Source: Chryseobacterium polytrichastri
GTDB taxonomy: Bacteria > Bacteroidota > Bacteroidia > Flavobacteriales > Weeksellaceae
Direction of reading: 5' to 3'
Assembly (NCBI RefSeq): GCF_900142445.1
Contig: NZ_FRAV01000030.1
Coordinates: 1-62,371 of the forward strand
Length of the DNA stretch: 62,371 nucleotides
This document shows positions 34,101-44,289 of the stretch, one piece after another. The notes under the pieces are model-generated. The model made no database searches and was not told the origin of the DNA. It saw only the letters and a program-made list of their open reading frames with translations. Each line of letters opens with the position of its first letter. The stretch's first letter is position 1. The translations under genes were made by a program, and so were the position numbers.

Positions 34101-35747
34101 ATGAAAAAACTCAATACCCTATTTCTTATACTTTTCACTTTTTATTGTAATGCACAGGTCGTTTCCGGGACTGTTTTCTCCAAAGAAGATAGTAAACCGA
34201 TTCCGTATGTTAAGATTGGGGTATAAAAAGAAAAAATAGGAGTGATCTCAGATGAAAAAGGGAGCTTTTCAATTGATCTTTCAGGAATTGATGCGGCTCA
34301 TAAAGTGAAAATAGAAGTTCCATGTTATGAAAATTATTCAGTGTCTGTTCAGGAGTTTTCAAAACAAAATTCTCAAAAAATATTTTTAAATGAGAAAATT
34401 AAAAATATTCAGGAAGTAAAATTGGTACCTAAGAAATTAGTCGATAAAAACTGGGGCGTTAATACAAAAACAAAACATGTGATGTATTCTGTAAATCCTC
34501 AATTTAGGAAAGAAGATTTTTTGGGAGAAACCGCTTTGGAATTTAATGCAAGCAAAAGATCCAAGATTAAAAATATTAATTTAAATATTGCAAGTTATAC
34601 CTCTGATAAACCTGTTTTAATGCGTTACAGTATTTATACGGAGAAAAACGGATTTCCGGATAAGAATATTTTAGAGGAAGAAATTACGGTTGAATTAACG
34701 GAAGCTATGATTAAAGATGGAACTTTTACTTTGGATGTTAATCACTATAATATTTGGGTTCAAGGAAAATTCTTCATCGGAATTCAATTTTTAAAAGAAT
34801 TTGAAGGTAAGATAAATATAAGTGCAGCATTATTCAGAACTGGTTTTTTAAGAAAATTCTATGGAGATTGGGAGAAGGTAACATTGGCGGCTCCAGCAAT
34901 AAATATTGATGTAAAAGTAGATAAGAACGGAAAGAATGTAAAAGACGAAACGAGTGCTTCTGAGGAAAATCTTGAAGGTCTTATTCCGGATATAAGCAAA
35001 TATAAGATGGAAGCAGCAAATTCTATTTACGGTAAAAATGCTTCTGTAGGGAAGTTTTTAAAACTAAAAAATACAGACCTCTATTATGAAATATATGGAG
35101 AGGGTGAGCCTTTGATTTTGCTTCATGGAAATAGTGGAAGCATTAAAGAATTTTATCAACAAATCCCGGCGCTTTCTCAGCAATATAAAGTAATTGCAAT
35201 AGATACAAGGGGGCAAGGGAAAAGTATTGATACATCAAAATCAGATTTCACGTATAAGATTTTTGCCGATGATGTAAAAGCTTTGGTTGATGAATTAGGT
35301 TTGGGAAAAGTGAATATAGTCGGATGGAGTGATGGCGGCAATACGGGGCTTGAGTTTGCACTAAAGTATCCAGATCATTTGAATAAATTGGTTACTATTG
35401 GAGCGAATGCTTTTCCTGAAGGAGTGGATGGACGTCTTTTCAATAATATGAAAACCCAACTTCAAGTGTTGCAGGCTGAAAATAATCCTGAAAAATTTAA
35501 TGAAATGAGACTGGTGAAAATTATGTTGAAAGAACCAAATATTAGCAATAGTTCTTTGCGTAAAATTCAGAATCCTGTTTTGGTTATTGCCGGTGAAAAT
35601 GATGTGATTAAAAAAGAACATACAGAAATGATGGCTAAGCAGATTCCGAATGCTCAACTTAAAATTTATAAAAATGCCACGCATTTCATTCCTTTCGAAA
35701 ATCCGGAAGAACTCAACAAGGATATTTTAGAATTTCTGAAAAAATAA
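34101..35747 (+). pseudogene. Carboxypeptidase-regulatory-like/alpha-beta hydrolase with in-frame stop
   Basis: From the ATG at 34101 the frame gives a signal peptide (FLILFTFYCNAQ) and the start of a CarboxypepD_reg-like domain, then TAA at 34224-34226 (codon 42), and continues in the same frame to 35747. The domain continues beyond the stop (IGVISDEKGSFSIDL), so one base change broke the gene. The rest has a beta-sandwich (~60-240) and an intact alpha/beta hydrolase domain: oxyanion HGNSGS, nucleophile GWSDGG, Asp in GENDVI and His in NATHFIPF. Restart at GTG 34242 would make a protein without a signal peptide. Sequencing error is possible. Confidence 0.75.
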
Positions 35748-35748
35748 T

Positions 35749-36612
35749 TTAGTCTAAAGTCAGTCTTTCCAAAGACCAGGCACTCCCATTGTAGATGTTC
35801 AGATCTACTTTGGTGTTGATTCCATTCACAATTCCATTTTCTGTAAACTGCCAGAAATCCCAATTACTGTCAGGGGATGGAGTAGGAACATCGTTGTAAT
35901 TGGCCAACCAGAGTGGATAATCATCAAATTCACCTTTTAAAAAGTCTTTATAATAATGATAATAGGTGTAAATAATAGGTTTTTTACCATATGTTTCTTC
36001 AATGATTTTACACCAAACCTTTAAGTCTTCAATTAATTTTTTATTGGTCTTACGTTTCGGTATTTTTTCGATATCTAAAATTGGAGGAAGATCTCCGCTT
36101 TCCAATTTTACATTGGCTAAAAAGTTATTGGCTTGAATTACGGGATCTTCATCAGCACGATAAAAATGATAAGCCCCACGCACTAAGGTATGTTTTTTTG
36201 CCTGTTGCCAAAATTCATCAAAATGTTTATCTGCATTTCTGTTTCCCATGGTAGCTCTCATCACAACAAATTCCAGTGGAATTGTTTTATTTCCGATGCT
36301 CAGGCTATCCCATTTAATGTCTTCTCTGTTTTGATAATGAGAAATGTCAAAGCCGTATGTTTTATTCAGATTGTTACTGAGAATCTTTTGAATTCTTAAC
36401 GTTTCGGTTTCGTTATTATGAAGTTTTTTATGAACGAATTTATTAAAATACAAAGCGTAATAGTAACTTACTGATTGCTTTAAATATAATCCGGTTCCCA
36501 ATAAAGCAACAATTAGAATGGCTAATACAACCTTTCGGCGTAAAAAATAATTTCTTCGCCTGTTGTTATGTATCTTTCTAGTAGTTTTTTTTGTGTACTT
36601 CTTTTGTGTCAT
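35749..36612 (-). CDS. GH25 lysozyme-type muramidase
   Basis: 287 aa. The basic N-terminus and one helix (residues ~28-48) suggest a membrane anchor. The GH25 domain runs from about residue 92: YGFDISHYQ with the first Asp, MRATMGNRNADKHF, the catalytic-acid region PPILDIEK and the terminal WDFWQFTENGIVNG. GH25 enzymes cut the beta-1,4 bond of peptidoglycan. The gene stops 1 bp after the hydrolase pseudogene ends, convergent. Confidence 0.9.
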   Translation of the reverse strand: MTQKKYTKKTTRKIHNNRRRNYFLRRKVVLAILIVALLGTGLYLKQSVSYYYALYFNKFVHKKLHNNETETLRIQKILSNNLNKTYGFDISHYQNREDIKWDSLSIGNKTIPLEFVVMRATMGNRNADKHFDEFWQQAKKHTLVRGAYHFYRADEDPVIQANNFLANVKLESGDLPPILDIEKIPKRKTNKKLIEDLKVWCKIIEETYGKKPIIYTYYHYYKDFLKGEFDDYPLWLANYNDVPTPSPDSNWDFWQFTENGIVNGINTKVDLNIYNGSAWSLERLTLD

Positions 36613-36663
36613 AAAGTTTTACAAAACTAACTTTTTAACAACTAAAATGCTAAATAAAATCAG

Positions 36664-36671
36664 TAAATTTG
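36664..36671 (+). promoter_or_regulatory. -7 box next to the NDH-2 start
   Basis: TAAATTTG ends only 6 bp before the ATG at 36678, so a transcript starting at the usual distance would have almost no leader. The -33 element is unclear. Confidence 0.4.
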
Positions 36672-36677
36672 TATGAT

Positions 36678-37940
36678 ATGGAAACACGCGAAAAGATCAT
36701 CATTATAGGAGGAGGATTTGCGGGATTACAACTTGCAAAGACGTTGAATAACAAGAACAAAAAGGTAATTGTTCTGGATAGAGTTAATCATCATATGTTT
36801 CAGCCGCTTTTTTACCAAGTAGCGTGTGGAAGGATAGAACCCTCCAATATTTCTTTCCCATTCAGGAAAATTTTTCAGCAATCCAGAAATACACAGTTTC
36901 GTCTAACGGAGGTTAGAGAAATTGATGCTGCCAATAATAAAGTTATTACCGATGAGGCAGAATTTACATATGATAAATTAATTATTGCAACAGGTTGTAA
37001 AACTAATTTCTTCGGTAATAAAGATCTTGAAGGCAGAGCATTTGGGATGAAAAATACTCAGGAAGCAATAGGGATCAGAAATCATGTTTTGATGACTTTT
37101 GAAAAACTGATTATTGAAAAAAGCAGAAGCGATGATGGAAACTGGAACATTGTAATTGTAGGAAGTGGCCCAACCGGAGTAGAATTAGCCGGAGCTTTTG
37201 CGGAAATGAAAAAAGAAATTCTACCGAGAGATTATCCTCATATGAGTTTTGAAAATTTAAAGATCATATTGATAAGTTCTACGGAAAAACCGCTTGCAGT
37301 GATGAGCGTTGAAGCACAGACCCAATCTGAGAAATATCTTAAAGAACTTGGAGTTACCTTTCTGAGTGATGAGTATGTAACGGATTATGATGGGGCTAAA
37401 GTCATCATGAAAAGTGGAAAAGAAATCCCGTCCAATAACGTGATCTGGGCAGCCGGAGTTACCGGAAATGTTGTGGATGGTTTTCCTCAAGATACATTAA
37501 ACAGGAACAGATATATTGTTGATCGTTTTAATAAAATAAAAGGATACGATAATATTTATGCAATAGGAGATATTTCCTATATGGAAACTCCAAAATATCC
37601 GCAAGGGCATCCTCAGGTTGCCAATGTGGCAATTAATCAAGCGAAAAATTTAGGTAAGAATTTCTTAAAGAAAAACTCCAGTGATTGGCAGGAATATGAA
37701 TACAAGGATCAAGGATCTTTAGCAACCATTGGAAAACACAGAGCAGTTGTAGATTTACCATTTATAAAATTCCAGGGCTTTTTTGCATGGTATTTTTGGA
37801 TGTTTTTACACTTAATGTTGATTTTAAGTGTAAGAAATAAACTTGCTATATTCTTTAACTGGATGTGGAGCTATTTTAACAAAGATTCATCTTTAAGATT
37901 AATTATTTTACCGAACAAAAAAAATGAAACAGAACAATGA
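36678..37940 (+). CDS. ndh: Type II NADH dehydrogenase (NDH-2)
   Basis: A 420-aa single-subunit NADH:quinone oxidoreductase. FAD-binding motif GGGFAGLQLA (about residues 10-19), second Rossmann GSGPTGVELAGAFAEMKKE (about 169-187), FAD-contact IYAIGDISYME. The C-terminus carries an amphipathic, hydrophobic stretch (FWMFLHLMLILSVRNKLAIFF) that anchors the enzyme at the membrane. I start at ATG 36678 in preference to an upstream TTG. The gene overlaps trmD by 4 bp (ATGA). Confidence 0.93.
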   Translation: METREKIIIIGGGFAGLQLAKTLNNKNKKVIVLDRVNHHMFQPLFYQVACGRIEPSNISFPFRKIFQQSRNTQFRLTEVREIDAANNKVITDEAEFTYDKLIIATGCKTNFFGNKDLEGRAFGMKNTQEAIGIRNHVLMTFEKLIIEKSRSDDGNWNIVIVGSGPTGVELAGAFAEMKKEILPRDYPHMSFENLKIILISSTEKPLAVMSVEAQTQSEKYLKELGVTFLSDEYVTDYDGAKVIMKSGKEIPSNNVIWAAGVTGNVVDGFPQDTLNRNRYIVDRFNKIKGYDNIYAIGDISYMETPKYPQGHPQVANVAINQAKNLGKNFLKKNSSDWQEYEYKDQGSLATIGKHRAVVDLPFIKFQGFFAWYFWMFLHLMLILSVRNKLAIFFNWMWSYFNKDSSLRLIILPNKKNETEQ

Positions 37941-38608
37941 GAATTGATATCATAAGCGTACTTCCTGAGTTGATGGAAAGTCCGTTTCAAGCTTCTATTT
38001 TGAAAAGAGCAGTTGATAAAGGATTAGTAGAAGTGCATTTTCATCAGTTAAGAGATTGGGCGATAAATAAGCACCGACAAATAGATGATGAACCATATGG
38101 AGGCGGAGCTGGAATGGTAATGATGATTGAGCCAATAGATAAATGTATTTCAGAGCTTAAATCTCAAAGAGAATATGATGAGGTAATCTATTTGACTCCA
38201 GACGGTGTTACTTTAAATCAGAAGATAGCTAATACGCTTTCTATAAAAAATAACCTGATCTTTTTATGTGGGCATTATAAAGGTATTGACCAAAGGGTTA
38301 GAGATCTTCATATTACAAAAGAAATTTCAATAGGTGATTACGTGCTTACAGGTGGAGAATTGGCTGCATGTGTGCTTGCAGATTCTATAATCCGTTTGGT
38401 TCCTGGTGTTTTAAATGACGAACAAAGTGCTTTAACAGATAGCTTCCAGGATGATCTTTTATCGCCGCCAATTTATACAAGACCTGAAAGTTATAAAGGT
38501 TTAGATGTTCCTAAGATTTTATTAAGTGGAAATTTTGCTAAAATTGAAGAATGGCGTCATGATGAAGCTGTGAGAATTACTACAGAAAAACGCCCTGATT
38601 TACTTTAA
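37937..38608 (+). CDS. trmD: tRNA (guanine-N1-)-methyltransferase
   Basis: Methylates G37 of tRNAs that read CNN codons, preventing +1 frameshifts. 223 aa with the SPOUT trefoil-knot motifs: MRIDIISVLPELM start, YGGGAGMVM, LCGHYKGIDQRV, and IGDYVLTGGELA. The ATG overlaps the NDH-2 stop (ATGA), so the two are co-translated, an unusual partner for trmD, which is normally with rpsP/rimM/rplS. Confidence 0.96.
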   Translation: MRIDIISVLPELMESPFQASILKRAVDKGLVEVHFHQLRDWAINKHRQIDDEPYGGGAGMVMMIEPIDKCISELKSQREYDEVIYLTPDGVTLNQKIANTLSIKNNLIFLCGHYKGIDQRVRDLHITKEISIGDYVLTGGELAACVLADSIIRLVPGVLNDEQSALTDSFQDDLLSPPIYTRPESYKGLDVPKILLSGNFAKIEEWRHDEAVRITTEKRPDLL

Positions 38609-38991
38609 AAAAAGGAACCAAAATTCATTAGTGAAAATTATTTTTTTTTTGTTTTTTAAGTAATTAATTTAAAAAATGGAATAATAATTGTAATAAGAGC
38701 AAGTAAGATTTAAATATGGGCATATAATCCTATTTATAATAGGTTTTTATTCTTGTTAATTTAAATTTCATATTTTTTTTTGATTTTTTTTTCATTAAAA
38801 AAGTAGAATGTAATTAAAATTTTTAATTATATATTTACGTTTTGGTTGTTGATATTATTTAATTATGGTTGTTCAATATATTAATTTAAGATAAATACAT
38901 TGTAAATAAATTAACCATATTTGAAAAAAAATAATAAATTTACAAGCTAGAACTAAAATGTAAAAAAATAAAGAATAAGAAATGCGAGGTA
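38609..38991. other. AT-rich gap without gene
   Basis: 383 bp of very AT-rich sequence with long T runs and no open frame of note. I see no full promoter consensus and no strong hairpin. It must contain the promoter of the following endonuclease-like gene, and it lacks an evident trmD terminator. Confidence 0.6.
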
Positions 38992-39921
38992 ATGGAGCTG
39001 TTTAGTTTTTATAATGTAGAAAATTTATTTTTACCTGATCCTAAGCCAATTCATAAATTGGATCCAACAAAATCAGGGTTAAGAAATTGGGATGATAGGA
39101 GATATAAAAACAAGCTTTTTAAAATAGCGCATGTTTTTCAGTTGATGAAGGAGGAGAATGGAGTATTGCCATTAATGATAGGTCTGTCTGAGGTATCCGG
39201 AAGGAAAGTATTGGAAGATCTTGTTGAGATGGAACCTTTTAATTCAGAATATGGCATCATTCACTACAATTCTATGGACGAAAGAAAAGTAGATGTTGCC
39301 CTGTTATATGATAAAAATAAAGTAGAAGTAATAGATTCAGAAACCATTACTTTCTTCTTTGAAATTATAGATAAAAACACAGAAAACTACGACACAACAA
39401 GAGATGTATTATATTCTAAAGTGAAGTATAGAGGAGAGATTATTAATGTATTTGTCGCTCACCTTCCCTCAAAGCGAGAAAAAGATATTAATAAACCAAA
39501 GAGGACCTTTATATTGAACGAAGTCCGGGGGCGGATTTTGAATATTATAAATGAAAAGGAGCATGTAATCTTGTGTGGTGATTTTAACGAAAACCCAGAT
39601 GATGAAAATTTAGTAAAAATTCTCTACGACAATGCGAACGAAAAGGTATTAGAAAACCCTTTCCAGCAATTGTTTTCCACAAGAAATTATTCTACTTTTC
39701 ATTATAAATCCGGATTGCTGTTTGATCAGATTATATTGTCGAAATCATTATTTGACAATGTAGGTTTATCATTTCAAAATGCTGAAGTGTTCAACCCTGA
39801 AAAAATAAGCAGTAGGAACAGGAATTTTGAAGGCAGACCTTTTCGAACGTATGCTGGCACAAGGTATTTAGGCGGATACAGTGATCATTTTCCGGTTTTT
39901 GTAAAATTTAAAGATTTATAA
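38992..39921 (+). CDS. Endonuclease/exonuclease/phosphatase family protein
   Basis: A 309-aa EEP-fold metal-dependent hydrolase. Seen are the N-terminal SFYNVENLFLP (metal-binding Asn), GLSEVSG (Glu), VAHLPSKR (His), CGDFNENPDD (Asp/Asn pair) and GYSDHFPVFVKF (Asp-His catalytic end). No signal peptide is present, so it is cytoplasmic. Substrate could be DNA, RNA or phosphoesters. It precedes an Lrp regulator by 39 bp. Confidence 0.88.
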   Translation: MELFSFYNVENLFLPDPKPIHKLDPTKSGLRNWDDRRYKNKLFKIAHVFQLMKEENGVLPLMIGLSEVSGRKVLEDLVEMEPFNSEYGIIHYNSMDERKVDVALLYDKNKVEVIDSETITFFFEIIDKNTENYDTTRDVLYSKVKYRGEIINVFVAHLPSKREKDINKPKRTFILNEVRGRILNIINEKEHVILCGDFNENPDDENLVKILYDNANEKVLENPFQQLFSTRNYSTFHYKSGLLFDQIILSKSLFDNVGLSFQNAEVFNPEKISSRNRNFEGRPFRTYAGTRYLGGYSDHFPVFVKFKDL

Positions 39922-39960
39922 CACAATGTAAAAACATAAATAATTTAAAAAGTAGAAAAA

Positions 39961-40431
39961 ATGAAAAATTCAACAAGTGCAAACTACCATCTAGATTCAA
40001 TCGACAAAGAGATCATCTATATGTTGATGGATAATGCTAAAACTTCTTTAGCTCACATTTCAAAAAATGTTGGAATTTCAACAACAGCTGTGCATCAGAG
40101 AATAAAAAAGCTGGAGCATGCAGGAGTTATTGAAAATTCAATTTCATTTCTGAACCCTAAAAAAATTGGTTATAAAGTTATTTCTTATATCGGAGTATTT
40201 TTAGATCAGCCAAGTCATTATCCTGAAGTGGTAAAAGCTTTAAAGGAAATTAATGAAGTGGTGGAAGCTCATTATACCACAGGAAATTATACCATCTTCT
40301 TGAAAGTTCTTTGTAAGGATAATGATCATTTAATGACAATTCTTAACAAACTTCAGAAGCTAAAAGGAGTGACAAGAACAGAAACTTTCATATCTTTGGA
40401 ACAAGGTATTTACAGACAATTGAAAGTATAA
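39961..40431 (+). CDS. Lrp/AsnC-family transcriptional regulator
   Basis: A 156-aa regulator with an N-terminal winged HTH (LDSIDKEIIYMLMDNAKTSL, then VGISTTAVHQRIKKLEHAGVI, residues ~10-60) and a C-terminal RAM ligand-binding domain. Lrp proteins form octamers that respond to amino acids. The gene is 6 bp upstream of deoC on the same strand; deoC control by an Lrp protein is not classical, so co-expression may be positional. Confidence 0.92.
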   Translation: MKNSTSANYHLDSIDKEIIYMLMDNAKTSLAHISKNVGISTTAVHQRIKKLEHAGVIENSISFLNPKKIGYKVISYIGVFLDQPSHYPEVVKALKEINEVVEAHYTTGNYTIFLKVLCKDNDHLMTILNKLQKLKGVTRTETFISLEQGIYRQLKV

Positions 40432-40437
40432 TAGATT

Positions 40438-41181
40438 ATGAATATTGCTCAATATTTGGATTCAACATATTTGAAGACACCTGCACAGTCGGGTATTTCA
40501 AACGAAGAAACTTTACAAAAAAATAAAGAACTTACACAGGAAGCTATTGATAATGGTATTCTTGCAGTAATGATACGTCCGGATTATGTATCCGAGATTA
40601 AAAAGTATATTCAGGAAAGGAATGCAAATGTTATTGTAGGCACTGTGATTGGTTTTCATGAAGGAACATATTCTGTTGATGAAAAACTAGCAGAAGCTAC
40701 CACGGCAATAGAAAACGGAGCTGACGAATTAGATTTTGTAATTAATTACAATGCCTATCAAAAAGGAGATTTAGAGTTAGTAAAAGAAGAATTCGTGCAG
40801 TGCACACAATTGTGTATTCAACATCATAAAGTGGCGAAATGGATTATCGAGATTGCAGCTTTAACAGATGAAGAAATTGCGGATCTTACGAAGCATATCT
40901 CCAATTGGGCGGAAGAGAATTTTTCTGAAAGTGATCTTTCACAAATTTTTGTAAAATCTTCAACTGGTTTTTATGAAACCGCTGATGGGAAACCTAACGG
41001 GGCAACATTTGAAGGTGTAAAGATTATGCTGGATAATGCCGGAAAACTTCCCGTAAAAGCAGCCGGTGGTGTAAGAACTCCTGAAGATGCTGAGAGAATG
41101 ATTAATATGGGAGTGAAAAGAATAGGAACTTCTTCAGCAATAGCCTTAATTAAAAATAAGTCTGCTTCCGAAGGATATTAA
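40438..41181 (+). CDS. deoC: Deoxyribose-phosphate aldolase
   Basis: A 247-aa class I aldolase that splits 2-deoxyribose 5-phosphate into acetaldehyde and glyceraldehyde 3-phosphate in deoxynucleoside catabolism. The TIM barrel shows ELDFVINYNAY, the Schiff-base Lys in VKSSTGFY (about residue 179), and the proton-relay Lys in PVKAAGGVRTPEDA. Followed by a strong terminator. Confidence 0.95.
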   Translation: MNIAQYLDSTYLKTPAQSGISNEETLQKNKELTQEAIDNGILAVMIRPDYVSEIKKYIQERNANVIVGTVIGFHEGTYSVDEKLAEATTAIENGADELDFVINYNAYQKGDLELVKEEFVQCTQLCIQHHKVAKWIIEIAALTDEEIADLTKHISNWAEENFSESDLSQIFVKSSTGFYETADGKPNGATFEGVKIMLDNAGKLPVKAAGGVRTPEDAERMINMGVKRIGTSSAIALIKNKSASEGY

Positions 41182-41201
41182 AATATTCAATTAAAAGATA
41201 A

Positions 41202-41233
41202 AAGAAAGCCATCAAATTTTTGATGGCTTTCTT
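41202..41233. terminator. Shared terminator of deoC and dusB
   Basis: A 13-bp stem (AAGAAAGCCATCA / TGATGGCTTTCTT) with a 6-nt loop between two convergent stops, A- and T-flanked so usable from both sides. Confidence 0.85.
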
Positions 41234-41235
41234 GT

Positions 41236-42231
41236 TTATACTTGGGTTTGATATTCTTCGTAAAATGCTTGGGTTTGTTTAATTACCTCGTCCATTTCTT
41301 CTAAAGTATATACCTCTAAAAATTTTCTTCTGAAATCTTTAAAATGAGGAATTCCACGGAAGTAGTTGCTGTAATGCTGTCTCATTTCGATTAATCCTAA
41401 TTTTTCTCCTTTCCATTCTGCACTCCATTCTGCATGTTGACGAACAGCTAATAATCTGTCGAAAATTGTAGGTTCTGGCAAATGTTCTCCAGTTTTAAAG
41501 AAATGCTTGATTTCATTAAAGATCCAAGGATAGCCAATAGCTGCACGGCCAATCATAATTCCGTCACAAGCATATTTTTGTTTATATGCCAATGCTTTTT
41601 CAGGAGAATCAATATCACCGTTTCCGAAAATTGGAATTTCAATATTTGGATTTTGTTTAATTCTTGAGATATGCTCCCAATCAGCTTCACCTTTATACAT
41701 TTGCCCACGTGTTCTTGCGTGGATTGTGAGTGCCTTAATTCCTGTTTCCTGTAGACGTTCTGCTACTTCGTCAATATTGATAGAATTACTGTCCCATCCT
41801 AAACGTGTTTTCACTGTTACGGGTAGGTGAGTAGAGCTTACAACAGCTTTTGTAAGACGAACCATCAGGTCAATATCTTTTAAAACACCGGCTCCGGCTC
41901 CTTTACATACTACTTTTTTTACGGGACAACCGAAATTAATATCTACAAGATCGGGGTTTACAGTCTCTACAATTTTTGCAGACATGGCCATTGCTTCTTC
42001 GTCTCCTCCAAAGATTTGGATTCCGACAGGTCTTTCGTAATCGAAAATATCTAATTTTTTTCGACTTTTCATTGCATCACGAATTAACCCCTCAGAAGAT
42101 ATGAACTCTGAATACATAAGGTCTGCTCCATGTAATTTACACAAGCGTCTGTATGGAGGATCACTCACGTCTTCCATTGGAGCTAATAAAAGCGGAAATT
42201 CCGGCAGTTCTATATTGCCTATCTTTATCAT
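41236..42231 (-). CDS. dusB: tRNA-dihydrouridine synthase B-type
   Basis: A 331-aa flavoenzyme that reduces uridines in tRNA. The FMN-barrel start LLLAPMEDVSDPPYRRLC, INFGCPVKKVVCKGAGAGVLKD with the catalytic Cys near residue 108, TVKTRLGWD, and IFGNGDIDSPEKA all match DusB. C-terminal helical tRNA-binding domain from ~250. Monocistronic. Confidence 0.95.
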   Translation of the reverse strand: MIKIGNIELPEFPLLLAPMEDVSDPPYRRLCKLHGADLMYSEFISSEGLIRDAMKSRKKLDIFDYERPVGIQIFGGDEEAMAMSAKIVETVNPDLVDINFGCPVKKVVCKGAGAGVLKDIDLMVRLTKAVVSSTHLPVTVKTRLGWDSNSINIDEVAERLQETGIKALTIHARTRGQMYKGEADWEHISRIKQNPNIEIPIFGNGDIDSPEKALAYKQKYACDGIMIGRAAIGYPWIFNEIKHFFKTGEHLPEPTIFDRLLAVRQHAEWSAEWKGEKLGLIEMRQHYSNYFRGIPHFKDFRRKFLEVYTLEEMDEVIKQTQAFYEEYQTQV

Positions 42232-42431
42232 CCTGCAAATTTACGAAATTATAAATAGTAGAAAAAAGATCTTTTGATGTGTTTATGTTGGGAATTAAAT
42301 TAGCGTTAAAAATACTTAATTGACTAATTAATATTTCATTTAGTATTGTTTTATTTATTGATATTTAGTTGATTATGATTTTTTAATGAAAATTTTTCAT
42401 ATATTTATAATCAAATCTAAATATTAATACC

Positions 42432-44198
42432 ATGAAAAAAATTCTATTTTTTATTGCTGTAAGTGCTGCAGCGATAAACTTAAATGCACAAGTAAGTTTA
42501 GCTGCAACATCAGGCACAACTACGGGAACTTATACTACATTAAAAGGCGCATTCGATGCTATTAATGCAGGAACACATCAAGGAGCAATTACGATTACTA
42601 TTACCGGAAATACAACAGAAACAGCTAGCGCGGTGTTGAATGCAAGTACTGGAGCAGCGAGTTATACCTCTCTATTAGTAAAACCAGGAACGGGAGTAAC
42701 TGCAACAATATCTGGTGCTATTACAACGGCTCTTATTAAAATCAATGGAGGTGATAATGTAACCATAGATGGAAGTAATAATGGAACTACTACAAGGAAT
42801 CTGACTCTTACCAATACTTATGTTGCCACTGGAGCTACACCTGTAATTGCCTGGGTTGCAAGTACAGCTACTGATGGCTCTGAAAATGTAACTTTTAAAA
42901 ATACAAATATTATTGGTGCTAGTTCTTCAGGAACTGTTGTTGGTATTATTGTTTCAGGATCTACTTTAGGAGCAGAAGCAGAGGTTTCAAACAATAATTT
43001 TATGAGTATTAATAACGTATTCAATAAAGCACAAAATGCTATTTTTGCAATAGGAAATTCAGTAAATACAGACCAAGGGTTCATGATTAAAAATAATGTA
43101 ATTGGATCTACTGTGCTTGCCGATAAAATGGGATTTAGAGGAATTGCAGTTCAAAATGCTAAAAATTTTGAGATAAGCGGTAATACGATAACAGGAGTTA
43201 CATTGTCTTCAACATCAACTGCTTCGGGGATTCTTGTAGGGGCTGCTGGAAATAACGGTGCTGTATTTAATAATAAAATATCTGATATAAGCAATACGAA
43301 CACAGGTGGTTATGGAGCTAACGGATTGTATTTTAACTGTTCGAGTGCAACTGCAAATATGATTGCTTATAATAACATCATCAGTGGGGTTACAGGGTAT
43401 GGATATGCATTAGGTGCTGCTGTTGCAGATAATGGTTATGGCATTGTTATAGGTGCAGGCGCTGGATATAAAGTTTATTATAATACGGTCGTGATGAATG
43501 CTAATCAAAATGTTTCTGGAAGACCAGCTGCTCTTAATGTTTTAAGTGCGGTGACGGCGGCAGGAGCAATAGACCTACGAAATAACGTTTTTGTGAATTC
43601 TCAGACTCAGGCAGGGGATAGATATACTATTTATTCTGGGGCTGCCAATACAGTTTTCTCTAACATCAATTATAATGATTATTTTACTTCGGGAGCCAAT
43701 CTTGGATTTATAGGTTCTGCCAGAATTAGTTTGGCAGATATACAAACAGGTTTTGGAGGAAATGTTAATTCTATCAATGTTCTTCCTGTCTTTGTTTCTG
43801 CTACAGATTTTCATTTAGCATCATCGGGGAATACAGCTCTTGATAATAAAGGAACACCGGTTACAGAGGTAACAGTAGATGCTGATGGTAATGCGAGAAA
43901 TGCTACAACGCCGGATTTGGGTGCCTATGAATTTACAGCGACAGTATTAGCCGTACAGGATATTGCTAAGAAGAAAATTAATTATTATCCAAACCCTGTG
44001 GTTGACTTTGTTACAATTAATGATGTGAATAAGATCAAAACTGTTGAAGTATATAATGCGGTTGGACAAAGAGTTATTATTGAAAATGCAAATTCAGAAA
44101 AAGCTTCCATAGATATGAGACAAGTACCTGCTGGTGTTTATATCTTAAAAGTTAATTCCGACAAAGAATCACAATCTATAAAAATTATTAAAAGATAA
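42432..44198 (+). CDS. Secreted beta-helix protein with T9SS sorting domain
   Basis: 588 aa. Signal peptide (FFIAVSAAAINLNAQ), then a long right-handed parallel beta-helix (~60-490) built of ~25-residue turns rich in Asn, Gly, Ser and Thr (for example NNVIG, NFEISGNTITG, NNKISDI). The last ~75 residues, from YYPNPVVDF to IKIIKR, are a type A T9SS sorting domain. A pectate-lyase-like fold could be carbohydrate-binding or adhesive; no catalytic residues are evident. Monocistronic, with a terminator after it. Confidence 0.88.
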   Translation: MKKILFFIAVSAAAINLNAQVSLAATSGTTTGTYTTLKGAFDAINAGTHQGAITITITGNTTETASAVLNASTGAASYTSLLVKPGTGVTATISGAITTALIKINGGDNVTIDGSNNGTTTRNLTLTNTYVATGATPVIAWVASTATDGSENVTFKNTNIIGASSSGTVVGIIVSGSTLGAEAEVSNNNFMSINNVFNKAQNAIFAIGNSVNTDQGFMIKNNVIGSTVLADKMGFRGIAVQNAKNFEISGNTITGVTLSSTSTASGILVGAAGNNGAVFNNKISDISNTNTGGYGANGLYFNCSSATANMIAYNNIISGVTGYGYALGAAVADNGYGIVIGAGAGYKVYYNTVVMNANQNVSGRPAALNVLSAVTAAGAIDLRNNVFVNSQTQAGDRYTIYSGAANTVFSNINYNDYFTSGANLGFIGSARISLADIQTGFGGNVNSINVLPVFVSATDFHLASSGNTALDNKGTPVTEVTVDADGNARNATTPDLGAYEFTATVLAVQDIAKKKINYYPNPVVDFVTINDVNKIKTVEVYNAVGQRVIIENANSEKASIDMRQVPAGVYILKVNSDKESQSIKIIKR

Positions 44199-44222
44199 AA
44201 CCAAATAAGAATTAAAATTATG

Positions 44223-44250
44223 ACCCGGCTTTATAGTCGGGTTTTTTGTT
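44223..44250 (+). terminator. Terminator of the beta-helix gene
   Basis: ACCCGGC/GTCGGGT-type stem with a short loop and six Ts, about 25 bp past the stop. Confidence 0.75.
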
Positions 44251-44289
44251 TTATAAAACGGGAAAGTTCAATGTGTAAATTTAGTTTAA

